This document shows, piece by piece, positions 1 through 8,928 of a DNA stretch of 64,000 bases (its first letter is position 1; each line of letters starts with the position of its first letter). The DNA comes from Paraburkholderia sacchari (GTDB lineage: Bacteria > Pseudomonadota > Gammaproteobacteria > Burkholderiales > Burkholderiaceae): assembly GCF_000785435.2 (NCBI RefSeq), contig NZ_JTDB02000003.1:124001-188000 (forward strand). The letters run 5' to 3'. Position numbers and translations under genes: made by a program. The notes beneath the pieces were generated by a model. The model was not told the DNA's origin and searched no databases. It saw only the letters and a list, made by a program, of their open reading frames with translations.

Positions 1-1275
1 CGCTACAACGCCTATCGCGCGAAGACGGGCGCCATCGATCTTGACGCCCAAGGCAAGCTTCTGTTGCAAGCTGTCGTGGACACGAAGTCCCGCTTGACAG
101 AAATGCAGCAGCAACGTGCCGAACTGGTTCAGCGATATACACCCTCGCATCCTGCGGTAGCGGCTGTTGATGCGCGCATCGCCGAACTGGACCAACTGCA
201 GGATCAATACGAGCACCAGGTGAGCGGTCTGCCGCAGACGCAGCAAGAGGCGCTGCGCCTCATGCGCGATGTGAAGGTGAACACCGATCTCTATATGAAG
301 CTGCTCGACAGCACGCAGCAATTACGTGTATTGAAGGCGGGGCAACTGGGCAACGTGCGCACGGTGGACTTTGCTGTCGTGCCGGAAAAGCCCGTGCGTC
401 CCAAGAAGCTCCTCGTAATTCCGCTCGCGGCGTTGCTGGGGCTGCTGCTTGGCTGCGCCGTGGCGCTGGGGCGTCGCATGTTCAATCGTGGTCTGGAAAG
501 CCCCGCGGAAATCGAGCACGCTGTGGAGGTGCCTGTCTACGCGATCATCTCGCATAGCGACAAGCAACTTGCGCTCGAGCAGTCGGTGCGCCGCAATCCG
601 TCGAAGCCAGGCGTGCTGGCGGTGGCGTTTCCGGACGATGTCGCGGTTGAAGGGCTTCGCAGCCTGCGCACGGCGTTGCAGTTTGGCGTGCTCAAACCCG
701 AGAACAACATTGTCATGATCACGGGGCCGAGGCCCGGCGTGGGCAAGTCGTTCGTCTCGGTGAATCTGGCGACGGTGCTTGCTTCGACGGGCAAGCGCAT
801 CTTGCTGATCGACGCCGATATGCGGCGCGGTGACGTGCATTCCTACTTCTCAATCAACGGCAAGCCGGGTCTCTCTGAGGTGTTGACGGGGCGTGAGTCC
901 GCCGAGGTCATCCATCGTCAGGTGCTGCCTAATCTCGACGTCATGATGGCGGGCGCCATACCGGAACGGCCCTCGGAACTTCTGTTGCGTGAGCGCTTTG
1001 CAACGGTACTCAAATCGCTCGCCGCAACCTACGACATGGTGATCGTGGATTCGCCACCTGTGCTTGCGGTGACCGATCCCGTGCTGATCGGCAAGGAGGC
1101 CGGCGCGACGCTCATGGTGGTGCGCCATGGCCGGCATTCCGCTGCTGAGCTGAGGGAGACGACACGTCACCTCGCCAGCGCTGGCGTTGCGGTGGATGGT
1201 GTGCTGTTGACCGACGTGCCGCAGCGTGGCGCGGCTTACGGCGCGTATTCGGATTATCGGAAGAAGGGCGACTAA
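1..1275 (+). CDS. Wzc/EpsB-type polysaccharide tyrosine autokinase (5' end outside window)
   Basis: This is the C-terminal part of a bacterial tyrosine kinase that controls chain length and export of exopolysaccharide at the inner membrane. The frame is open from the first base, so the gene starts upstream; 424 residues are visible. In order there is the end of a coiled-coil periplasmic domain, a proline-rich stretch (VVPEKPVRPKK) and a transmembrane helix at about residues 137-158. The cytoplasmic BY-kinase domain follows, with Walker A GPRPGVGKS (about residue 242), Walker A' ILLIDADMRRG and Walker B MVIVDSPP. The tail has the clustered tyrosines expected for autophosphorylation (YGAYSDY). 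It is the Burkholderia BceF type. It lies 48 bp before wecB in the same direction, probably in one operon. The family call is firm; the polymer it serves is inferred from its neighbours. Confidence 0.93.
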   Translation, partial: RYNAYRAKTGAIDLDAQGKLLLQAVVDTKSRLTEMQQQRAELVQRYTPSHPAVAAVDARIAELDQLQDQYEHQVSGLPQTQQEALRLMRDVKVNTDLYMKLLDSTQQLRVLKAGQLGNVRTVDFAVVPEKPVRPKKLLVIPLAALLGLLLGCAVALGRRMFNRGLESPAEIEHAVEVPVYAIISHSDKQLALEQSVRRNPSKPGVLAVAFPDDVAVEGLRSLRTALQFGVLKPENNIVMITGPRPGVGKSFVSVNLATVLASTGKRILLIDADMRRGDVHSYFSINGKPGLSEVLTGRESAEVIHRQVLPNLDVMMAGAIPERPSELLLRERFATVLKSLAATYDMVIVDSPPVLAVTDPVLIGKEAGATLMVVRHGRHSAAELRETTRHLASAGVAVDGVLLTDVPQRGAAYGAYSDYRKKGD

Positions 1276-1323
1276 CGCAAGGAGTCCGGCCTCCCTAGAG
1301 GCCGGTTGTGCGAGATCACAACA

Positions 1324-2475
1324 ATGAATAAAAAAGTACTGCTAACGTTTGGGACAAGGCCTGAAGCGATCAAAATGGCGCCGCTCGTGCAGCGTTTGCA
1401 GCGTGATCAGGACTTCGATTGCAAGGTTTGCGTGACCGGCCAGCATCGCGAAATGCTCGACCAGGTTCTTGCGCTTTTCAACATCGAACCGGATTTCGAT
1501 CTGAATGTCATGAAGCCCGGTCAAGACCTCTATGGCGTGACAACGTCGATTCTATCCGGCATGAGCGGCGTGCTGGACGAGGCCAGGCCGGACGTGGTGC
1601 TCGTGCATGGCGATACGACCACGACGATGGCGGCTGCGCTTGCAGCGTTCTACAAGCGTATCCCGGTCGGTCACGTGGAGGCGGGACTGCGCACCGGCAA
1701 TTTGCTTTCGCCTTGGCCGGAGGAGGCAAATCGCAAATTGACGGGGGCGCTGGCGACGCTCCATTTCGCACCCACGGCGCGGGCTCGGAAGAATCTTTTG
1801 GCAGAGGGTGTGAGTGACGCCTCAATCAACGTGACCGGGAACACAGTGATTGATGCACTTCTGCATGTGCGTGGTCGTCTCGCTGATGACGCAGATTTGC
1901 GGGCTAAAGCCCAAAGGGGCTTGCCTGCGCTGCTGGACGGGGACAGACGTCTGTTGCTGGTCACAGGGCACCGCCGCGAGAGCTTCGGCGACGGCTTCGA
2001 GCGCATCTGTACCGCGCTTTCGCAATTGGCTCACGCGTATCCCGATGTCGACATTGTTTATCCCGTGCATCTGAATCCGAGTGTGCGCGAGCCGGTGAAT
2101 CGGCTGCTCACGGGCATTGCCAACGTCCATCTGATCGAACCGCTCGACTACTTGCCGTTCGTGAGCCTGATGGACCGCTCGTATCTGATCCTGACCGACT
2201 CGGGCGGCATTCAAGAGGAGGCGCCTTCGTTGCACAAGCCGGTGCTGGTGATGCGCGATACGACTGAGCGTCAGGAAGCGATCGACGCCGGTGTCGTTGA
2301 ACTTGTCGGGACCGGAGTGCAGGCAATCGTCGAGGGCGTTTCGCGACTGCTCGACGACCACGCGGCGTATGCGGCGATGAGCCGGGGCAGCAACCCGTAC
2401 GGAGATGGACAAGCCTGCGGCCGTATTGCCGAGGCATTGAAAACCAGTTGGAATCCCGCGCCTCGCGTGGCGTGA
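1324..2475 (+). CDS. wecB: UDP-N-acetylglucosamine 2-epimerase (non-hydrolysing)
   Basis: Interconverts UDP-GlcNAc and UDP-ManNAc in the cytoplasm, the first step towards UDP-ManNAcA. The 383-residue length is normal for the family. Motifs seen include the N-terminal [29 protein letters not shown](S)FG and [10 protein letters not shown]. An upstream in-frame TTG at 1306 would add six residues, but the ATG at 1324 gives the usual start [14 protein letters not shown]. wecC follows, 29 bp past the stop. The adjacent pair makes nucleotide-activated ManNAcA for the exopolysaccharide repeat unit. Confidence 0.96.
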   Translation: MNKKVLLTFGTRPEAIKMAPLVQRLQRDQDFDCKVCVTGQHREMLDQVLALFNIEPDFDLNVMKPGQDLYGVTTSILSGMSGVLDEARPDVVLVHGDTTTTMAAALAAFYKRIPVGHVEAGLRTGNLLSPWPEEANRKLTGALATLHFAPTARARKNLLAEGVSDASINVTGNTVIDALLHVRGRLADDADLRAKAQRGLPALLDGDRRLLLVTGHRRESFGDGFERICTALSQLAHAYPDVDIVYPVHLNPSVREPVNRLLTGIANVHLIEPLDYLPFVSLMDRSYLILTDSGGIQEEAPSLHKPVLVMRDTTERQEAIDAGVVELVGTGVQAIVEGVSRLLDDHAAYAAMSRGSNPYGDGQACGRIAEALKTSWNPAPRVA

Positions 2476-2504
2476 AGGCAACGACTAATCAAGGCATGAA
2501 CATC

Positions 2505-3749
2505 ATGAACTTCGAAACGATCTCGGTTGTAGGTCTAGGCTACATTGGTTTGCCGACGGCAGCGGCATTTGCCGCGCGGCGCAAGAAAGTGATTGGCGTC
2601 GATGTGAATCAACATGCCGTCGACACCATCAATCGGGGTGCCATTCATATCGTTGAGCCTGAACTCGACATGCTCGTGCATGCTGCGGTGACGCAGGGTT
2701 ATTTGCGAGCGACCACGACTCCCGAGCCCGCCGACGCGTTCCTCATCGCAGTTCCCACGCCGTTTTCGGATGGCCACAAACCTGACCTTTCCTATATCGA
2801 GGCGGCGAGCCGTGCGGTAGCGCCTGTCCTGAAGAAGGGCGACCTGATCGTGCTCGAATCGACCTCGCCAGTTGGTGCAACGGCAAAGATTGCCGAGTGG
2901 ATGGCGGAGATGCGGCCGGACCTGACGTTTCCGCAGCAGATGGGCGACGCCTCCGACGTGCGCGTGGCGCATTGCCCCGAGCGCGTGCTGCCGGGCCATG
3001 TGATTCGCGAACTGGTCGAGAACGACCGTGTGATTGGCGGCTTGACGAACCGTTGCAGTGAAGCAGCGCGCGAACTCTATCAGGTGTTCGTGCGAGGCGA
3101 ATGCATCGTCACGGATGCGCGTACGGCAGAGATGTGCAAGCTTACGGAGAACTCGTTCCGCGATGTGAATATTGCCTTTGCGAACGAGCTTTCGCTGATC
3201 TGCGACCGGCTGGATATCAATGTGTGGGAACTCATCAAGCTGGCGAACCGCCATCCGCGCGTGAACATTCTTCAGCCGGGACCGGGCGTGGGCGGTCATT
3301 GCATCGCTGTGGATCCGTGGTTCATCGTGGATTCGGCGCCGGAGCAGGCTCGCTTGATTCGTGCAGCCCGTAATGTGAACGACGACAAGCCGCATTGGGT
3401 GATCGACCGGGTGGAGAATGCGGCCAAGCGTTTCCGTGAGCCGGTTATTGCGTGTCTTGGCCTCGCGTTCAAGGCGAATATCGATGATCTGCGCGAGAGT
3501 CCGGCGGTTGAGATTGCGAAGGCGCTCGGCCAACGCTTCCCGGGCCAGGTGATGGCCGTCGAGCCGAATATTCGTGAGTTGCCGGCGGGTTTGCAAGGCG
3601 CACTGCATCTTTGCGATTTGCGCACTGCGTTGGCCGAGGCCGACGTGATCGTGATTCTCGTTGACCACTCGCAGTTCAAACAGGTCGATCCGATTCGCTT
3701 GCAGGCGAAGGTTGTGATTGATACGCGTGGGGTGTTGGCGCGTGGCTAA
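2505..3749 (+). CDS. wecC: UDP-N-acetyl-D-mannosamine dehydrogenase
   Basis: Oxidises UDP-ManNAc to UDP-ManNAcA with NAD+. The protein has 414 residues. The Rossmann motif VVGLGYIGLPTAAAFA is at the N-terminus, followed by VDVNQHAVDTINRG, as in WecC proteins. The central GPGVGGHCIAVDP carries the catalytic cysteine of the UDP-glucose/GDP-mannose dehydrogenase family. ATG codons occur at 2496 and 2505. The second is preferred because AAGG at 2491-2494 is well spaced from it and because MNFETISVVGLG matches the usual family start. Its end overlaps the GTG start of wzx by 8 bp, implying translational coupling. Confidence 0.96.
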   Translation: MNFETISVVGLGYIGLPTAAAFAARRKKVIGVDVNQHAVDTINRGAIHIVEPELDMLVHAAVTQGYLRATTTPEPADAFLIAVPTPFSDGHKPDLSYIEAASRAVAPVLKKGDLIVLESTSPVGATAKIAEWMAEMRPDLTFPQQMGDASDVRVAHCPERVLPGHVIRELVENDRVIGGLTNRCSEAARELYQVFVRGECIVTDARTAEMCKLTENSFRDVNIAFANELSLICDRLDINVWELIKLANRHPRVNILQPGPGVGGHCIAVDPWFIVDSAPEQARLIRAARNVNDDKPHWVIDRVENAAKRFREPVIACLGLAFKANIDDLRESPAVEIAKALGQRFPGQVMAVEPNIRELPAGLQGALHLCDLRTALAEADVIVILVDHSQFKQVDPIRLQAKVVIDTRGVLARG

Positions 3750-4324
3750 GAAGGGTTTTGGGCTGACGATTGGCTATGGCATGTCTCTAATTGGAGGCGT
3801 GTTTTCGCTAACGATCTACGCACGGATGCTCGGCCCGCAAACCTACGGTCGCTTGGCAGTCTACCTGGCGCTTGTCGAGGCGTTTCAGGGCGTCCTCTTC
3901 CAGTGGCATAGGCTCGCTCTCGTTCGATACTGGAACACCATTGGCGACGGCGAGGCAGATTCATATCTCGTGACCAGTCACTTGGCATGGATCTGTGTCG
4001 CAATTTTAGGCGCTCTTATTTGGTTCGTTGCATTAATGTTAGCCGATGGCTCTCGTGTGGAATGGGTGATGGTCGCTATGGTGGCGATTGCCAAGAGCGC
4101 CGCACTATATACGCAGGAGATCGCGCGTGCGTCAGGTGCGGTATTGCGATATGCGCTGGCCTCGTTGCTGCTAACGGTCGGTGCGACCTCGGCTGGCATA
4201 GTCACATGGTTGGCCACCCATTCGATGCCTCTGATACTGTGCGCGACTGCGATGGTTTTCATCCTGCAGACCGTGTTGTGCGGATACGACCATGTCGCCG
4301 TATTTAGGCGGGCCCATTTCGAAA
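3742..4324 (+). pseudogene. Wzx-like polysaccharide flippase, 5' part, interrupted by IS256-family element
   Basis: N-terminal half of a multi-pass membrane protein of the polysaccharide transporter (Wzx/MOP) type, starting at GTG 3742 inside the wecC stop region. It begins with a YGMSLIGGVFSLTIYARMLGP-like first helix typical of O-antigen flippases, and several more hydrophobic helices follow. The frame is broken at 4324 by an insertion sequence; reading on into the IS gives a stop at 4348-4350. The 3' part resumes at 5704. Joining 3742-4324 to 5704-6545, which removes the IS and one copy of the 8-bp duplication, restores a continuous 474-codon frame. The base composition is lower in GC than wecBC. 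Confidence 0.9.
4317..4324. repeat. 8-bp target site duplication, left copy (TTTCGAAA)
   Basis: TTTCGAAA lies immediately left of the left inverted repeat of the IS and is repeated exactly at 5696-5703. Duplications of 8-9 bp are normal for IS256-family transposition. The target is itself a palindrome. Exact identity of the two copies suggests a recent insertion. Confidence 0.95.
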
Positions 4325-5695
4325 GGACCTGTCCGGCATTTTGTGGGTGAGGCATATCATGAGAGGTAAAAATCATGGATATGCCGATGAAGAAGAAACG
4401 TACGGTGGCGTCTCAGGCAGCGGCCCGAGGGCCGCTGCCTGAACTGCCCAAGGCGCTGCTGGACGAACTGGTCAAGGGACCGATGACGCCGGCCCAGGTG
4501 CAGGATCTGATGCTGGCGTTCAACAAGGCGGTCATCGAACGCGCGATGGGTGCCGAGATGAACCTGCATTTGGGCTACCCGCCGGGCCAGTCCAAACCAG
4601 CCGGGCAAGCCAACGAGCGCAACGGCGCCAGTGGCAAGACCGTTATCACGGATCGCGGCCCCGTGCGCGTGGAGGTGCCCCGCGACCGTGACGGCAGCTT
4701 CGAACCCATCCTGATCCCCAAACACGAACGCCGCTTCACCGGATTCGACGAGCGCATCATCGCGATGTACGCGCGCGGCATGAGTGTGCGCGAGATTCAG
4801 GCCTTTCTGGCCGAAAGCTACGGCACCGAGGTATCGCCCGATTTCATCAGCTCGGTCACCGATGAGGTGATGGCCGAAACGCTGCTCTGGCAGAGCCGTC
4901 CGCTCGATGCGATGTACCCGGTGGTGTTCTTCGACGCCCTGCGCGTCAAGATCCGCGACGACGGCGTGGTCAGCAACAAGGCCGTCTATCTGGCACTGGG
5001 CATTCAGGCGGATGGTCAGCGCGATGTATTGGGCCTGTGGATCGAGCAGACCGAGGGCGCGAAGTTCTGGCTCAAGGTGTTCAACGAACTGAAGGTCCGT
5101 GGCTGCCAGGACATCCTGATTGCGGTGGTCGACGGCCTGAAGGGACTGGCCGATGCAATCAGCACCGCTTACCCCCGCACGGCCGTGCAGACCTGCATCG
5201 TGCATCTGATCCGCAACAGTCTGGATTACGCCAGCTACAAGGACCGCAAGGCCCTTGCCGCGGCACTGCGGCCGGTCTACTCCGCCGCCAGCGAGCAGGC
5301 CGCGCAGCAGGCGCTGCAGGCGTTCGCGGACGGCCCATGGGGCCTAAGATACCCAATGATCGTGCAGTCATGGCAGCGCGCATGGGAGCACGTCACGCCA
5401 TTCTTCGCGTTTCCACCGGAGATCCGGCGCGTTGTCTACACAACGAATGCCATTGAGAGTCTGAACATGCAGTTGCGCAAGATCATCAAGACCCGTGGCC
5501 ACTTCCCGAATGACGAGGCAGCCATCAAGCTGCTCTGGCTGGCGCTACGCAATGTCCTGGCAAAGTCCGTTCGTGCCGCCTTCGACTGGAAGTCGGCGAT
5601 GAACCAGTTTGCTATCCTGTTTGGCGACCGATTCACGCAGGCGCGCGGGTAACGATTCCTTTAACCGCCTCGCCCACAAAAATGCGGACAGGTTC
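4325..5695 (+). mobile_element. IS256-family insertion sequence, complete, 1371 bp
   Basis: The element is bounded by imperfect terminal inverted repeats at 4325-4353 and 5667-5695. The left end reads GGACCTGTCC and the complement of the right end GAACCTGTCC; 24 of 29 positions match by eye. It is flanked by identical 8-bp TTTCGAAA duplications. It carries one full-length transposase gene in the same direction as the host operon. Both ends and the transposase appear intact, so it should still be able to transpose. It splits the wzx gene. Confidence 0.95.
4375..5652 (+). CDS. IS256-family transposase
   Basis: DDE transposase of the IS256 (Mutator-like) family, 425 residues, a usual length. 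The Transposase_mut catalytic core shows the first acidic residue in VVFFDALRVK, the second in AVVDGLKG, and the glutamate in TTNAIESLN. CIVHLIRNS precedes the last segment, as expected in the family. The start ATG at 4375 has AGAGG 10 nt upstream. An internal ATG (MKKKRTV, 4387) is possible but less well placed. The gene nearly fills the element. Confidence 0.95.
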   Translation: MDMPMKKKRTVASQAAARGPLPELPKALLDELVKGPMTPAQVQDLMLAFNKAVIERAMGAEMNLHLGYPPGQSKPAGQANERNGASGKTVITDRGPVRVEVPRDRDGSFEPILIPKHERRFTGFDERIIAMYARGMSVREIQAFLAESYGTEVSPDFISSVTDEVMAETLLWQSRPLDAMYPVVFFDALRVKIRDDGVVSNKAVYLALGIQADGQRDVLGLWIEQTEGAKFWLKVFNELKVRGCQDILIAVVDGLKGLADAISTAYPRTAVQTCIVHLIRNSLDYASYKDRKALAAALRPVYSAASEQAAQQALQAFADGPWGLRYPMIVQSWQRAWEHVTPFFAFPPEIRRVVYTTNAIESLNMQLRKIIKTRGHFPNDEAAIKLLWLALRNVLAKSVRAAFDWKSAMNQFAILFGDRFTQARG

Positions 5696-5703
5696 TTTCG
5701 AAA
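5696..5703. repeat. 8-bp target site duplication, right copy (TTTCGAAA)
   Basis: Exact copy of 4317-4324, directly after the right inverted repeat. Here the wzx reading frame re-enters (H-F-E-T-A-Q across the healed junction). Confidence 0.95.
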
Positions 5704-6545
5704 CGGCGCAACTACGCACAATGCTGCAGTATGGGCTTCCGCTCGTACCTGTATTTCTCGCGACGACTGCGCTTACACGGATCGACAGGCCAATCTTGGC
5801 CGTGTTCGAGGGTGCCGCGCTTGTCGGCGTTTACGCTGCTGCGAGCGGCCTGGTGACCAACGCAATCTCTGCGGCATGCCTGCTCGTCGTGACACCTTCA
5901 TATCCGTGGCTGCTGAGGGAAAAGAAAAACCGCTCTGAAGCGGGACATCGGACGTTGCATACTCAAATAGGTTTGATGACGCTGGCCGGCATGTTTGCCA
6001 TTTGTCTCACGTTCTTTCTTGCGCGGGATATTGCGCTCCCACTCCTTCTCGGTCGCACAATCGGCGTTGCGGCCGAACCTTTGGTTTTTCCTCTGCTGGT
6101 CATCGCTGTAGTCGGTGCATTTCGCACACATTTCTTTGATCAGGCTTATCACTTACACGCCCGGACCAAAATACTGATGGTAGTCAATATATCTACGCTC
6201 GTTGTGGCAGGGTGTTCCGTCTACATTGGGACTCATTTTGCCGGTCTGCATGGTCTGCTAGCGGGGCTATTGGTTGCCAATCTATTTTCACTCGGCGCAA
6301 GTGCCACGTTTGCTCGTGCGTTGGTAGATATGAGGCGGGTAATGATGAGTGGCATGTTTCTCGTGGGAATCACGGGCGTTGCAGCATGGTGCGGTAGTCT
6401 GTCGCGGTTAGCGCTGACGCATTTTCTTTATTCGAACGTGTGGATTACGTGCGTTTCAACGATGATTGGCATCGTACTATTTGCTGGATTGTATTTTGGA
6501 GGAAACGTCGGATCGATTCGTTCAGCATTGGTGGGACGGTTATGA
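5704..6545 (+). pseudogene. Wzx-like polysaccharide flippase, 3' part
   Basis: C-terminal portion of the split flippase, about 280 residues with repeated hydrophobic helices. Its frame (codons from 5706) is exactly the one that continues the 5' part once the IS and one duplication are removed. An ATG just upstream (5682) lies inside the IS end and gives an open frame, but translation from there would lack the first six or so helices, so a working transporter is unlikely. The TGA stop overlaps the next ATG (ATGA at 6542), so downstream genes may still be translated if transcription crosses the IS. Confidence 0.88.
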
Positions 6546-7666
6546 TTCAGAATAGCAAAGTCATTTTTCACATTCCTCACCTGGCGGGTGGCGGAGCAGA
6601 GCGTGTTGCAGTAGAGGTTGCCCGATATTTCTTGTCGAAAGGCGTTTTGGTAGTTTTCTTTATTCACAGTGAAAAGCAAGCGTATGTCCTGCCCGAGGGA
6701 ATCAGGGTCGTTGCAGCACGTAGTACCAGCCATTTCGGCCGACTATTAGAACTCCGGGCGTTGATAAGGAGCATGAAGCCCGCCGCTGTATTGTCCTTTA
6801 TGCCTTATGCGAACTTGATCTCCCTGTTTGCGAATATTGGGCTTCGGAACGAAATGCGGCTGGTAATCAGCGAACACCTGACCGTTGTTGGCGACCACAG
6901 CACGGGCCCGATGGACCTGTTGAAGCGGGTATTAAGACGTTATCTGTATCAAACAGGTGACGCAATCGTGGCGGTATCCGGTGGTGTCGCCGACGATCTC
7001 CGGCGTACCCTTGCCGGTCGCGTGGATGAGAAAATCACTGTCATTTACAACCCATGCTTTATTCCCGACGAAACAAGGAGTGTGGGGGCGCCATCTCGAG
7101 CCGGCAAGACGATTCTGGCTGTCGGTCGACTGTGTGATGACAAAGGATTCGATGTCCTGCTGCGAGCATTTGCTCAGGTACGGTTGAGGGCTGGCGGCGT
7201 AAGGCTGGTCATTGCGGGGGAAGGACCGAGCCGCCGCGAGTTGGAGAGCCTGGTTGGAGAACTGGGATTGTACGATTGCGTCAGCTTGCCCGGTTTTACG
7301 AATGATATTCGTAGCCTCTATCGCGACGCGGATCTGTTTGTCTGTTCATCGAGGCGAGAGGGATTTGGAAATGTCATCGTCGAGGCAATGTCTTTTGGAT
7401 TACCTGTTGTTGCCACTCGATGCCCTCACGGTCCAAATGAGATTCTCGAAGACGGCCGGTATGGTCATCTTGTGGACGTCGATGACGTGCGGGGTCTCGC
7501 GGACGCATTAGTTGAATCCTTGGCCTCTGCTGGCGATCCACTAATGCAGATTTCTCGGGCAAGAGAGTTTTCTCTCGATGTGATCGGAAGCCGATATCTC
7601 GAACAGGTCGGCCTGTCAAGATTCGCCAAGGAAGAGTTGCACACCAGAACCGGTTACCCGACATGA
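6542..7666 (+). CDS. GT4-family glycosyltransferase
   Basis: Retaining GT-B glycosyltransferase of 374 residues, predicted cytoplasmic and membrane-associated, adding one sugar to the lipid-linked repeat unit. The N-terminal HLAGGGAERVAVEVARYF is the usual GT4 acceptor-side loop. AVGRLCDDKGFDVLLRAFA begins the donor domain. RREGFGNVIVEAMSFGLPVVAT is the EX7E motif region that binds the sugar nucleotide. The ATG overlaps the wzx stop (ATGA), and its own stop overlaps the next start in the same way. Donor and acceptor sugars cannot be told from sequence. Confidence 0.9.
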   Translation: MIQNSKVIFHIPHLAGGGAERVAVEVARYFLSKGVLVVFFIHSEKQAYVLPEGIRVVAARSTSHFGRLLELRALIRSMKPAAVLSFMPYANLISLFANIGLRNEMRLVISEHLTVVGDHSTGPMDLLKRVLRRYLYQTGDAIVAVSGGVADDLRRTLAGRVDEKITVIYNPCFIPDETRSVGAPSRAGKTILAVGRLCDDKGFDVLLRAFAQVRLRAGGVRLVIAGEGPSRRELESLVGELGLYDCVSLPGFTNDIRSLYRDADLFVCSSRREGFGNVIVEAMSFGLPVVATRCPHGPNEILEDGRYGHLVDVDDVRGLADALVESLASAGDPLMQISRAREFSLDVIGSRYLEQVGLSRFAKEELHTRTGYPT

Positions 7667-8928
7667 GACTCTCTAAGTCGCGGTGTGTCGCTGGGTTGTT
7701 CAGCATGGCGGTGGTATTTGCACTTTTTGTCAGTGGGGCAGCCCTTAACTATCTGGGCCTGAATTACTCTGGTGACGAAAGCGTGTCGGGTTTGAAGGTT
7801 CACCCGTATGTTGTGTTTACCTTAATCGGCGTGCTTGTTTTTGGTGTCTCCTTCGGAACGCGTCAGTCAAAAATGTCAGACAGACGGTTTGTTACTCCGG
7901 TCTTCTGTTCCGCCCTCGTTATCGGTGTCCTCATTTTCAAGTCGATGGGAAGTGGGCGCCAATCATTGGGATTTGCAGTCGATACGTTGGTGTCAGCCCT
8001 TTGGGCGGCTTCGATTGTTCCGTTCCTGAATGAGAGGATGGCAAGGCGTGTCTGGAAGATGGGATTCGTCTTCGTCATCGTGGAATGTACGATGGCCATC
8101 ATCGAAGTTTTTACCAAAATCGAATTTATCCCCATCGACACATGGTATGGGAGTTACTTTCGGGCGACGGCGCTCCATGGCCATCCATTGAATAATGCGC
8201 TGGTTCTTGTGACGGTGGCAGTTTCGCTCCAATTGAGTGCGACGAAGAAGGCATCGGTCGTTATTTTTCTTCTTACGATTGGTGCATTGTCAGCGTTTGG
8301 CGCGAGAGGTGCACTAGCAGTCTATTTGATAACGAACGCGGTCTGGTTCGTCCGATATGGGTTGCAGTCTGTCAGACGTCTGCCATTTGTCATGACAGGT
8401 GTTCCGGTTGGAGTGGCAATACTGAGTTGGGTATTACTTTCCGGAGCGTTTGGCGATCGCATCGCGAATGTGGGAGCCTATGACGACAGTTCCGGTGTTC
8501 GTCTCCAGTCCATTCAAATGCTTCAAAGCATAAGTTGGGGAAATCTGATTGTCGGTACAGATCCGGATCAGATTCTGAGGATTATGGAAAATGCCAATGT
8601 CAGTGTCATTGAGAATTTTCTTGTTGCATATATTTTCATGTTTGGTCTGGCGTGCACGCTTTTGCTGTTCCTGTGCTTCTGGACCAGTGCCAAGGTTTTG
8701 GCTCGTCGTTGGAGCAGTGGGTCTGGTGGCTCAATTTACTTAATTTTCATGGTGTTCTTTGCGACGGCCATGACTAATAACTCATTGGTGACCAAGACGC
8801 CAGCACTCTACCTGTGTGTCGTATTTTCATGGGCAAGCGCATATATCCGAAATGAGCATAAAAGAACGGGCTGGCATGCGATGTTAGCGGAGGATAGGCT
8901 GCATATTGTCAGTTCGGCAAACACATGA
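7663..8928 (+). CDS. Wzy-like O-antigen/exopolysaccharide polymerase
   Basis: A 421-residue integral membrane protein with about ten or more hydrophobic helices and a larger polar loop in the second half (around GDRIANVGAYDDSSGVRLQS). This layout fits Wzy/WaaL-type polymerases, which link repeat units in the periplasm. Conservation in this family is low, so the call rests on topology and on its position between glycosyltransferases in a Wzx/Wzy-type cluster. Start and stop both overlap neighbours by 4 bp (ATGA), indicating tight coupling. GC content is clearly below that of the housekeeping genes. Confidence 0.75.
   Translation: MRLSKSRCVAGLFSMAVVFALFVSGAALNYLGLNYSGDESVSGLKVHPYVVFTLIGVLVFGVSFGTRQSKMSDRRFVTPVFCSALVIGVLIFKSMGSGRQSLGFAVDTLVSALWAASIVPFLNERMARRVWKMGFVFVIVECTMAIIEVFTKIEFIPIDTWYGSYFRATALHGHPLNNALVLVTVAVSLQLSATKKASVVIFLLTIGALSAFGARGALAVYLITNAVWFVRYGLQSVRRLPFVMTGVPVGVAILSWVLLSGAFGDRIANVGAYDDSSGVRLQSIQMLQSISWGNLIVGTDPDQILRIMENANVSVIENFLVAYIFMFGLACTLLLFLCFWTSAKVLARRWSSGSGGSIYLIFMVFFATAMTNNSLVTKTPALYLCVVFSWASAYIRNEHKRTGWHAMLAEDRLHIVSSANT

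Noticed and set aside
5682..6545. Treating the 3' wzx segment as an independent gene from ATG 5682
   Set aside because: That ATG lies inside the IS end and the healed frame shows it is the second half of the split flippase.
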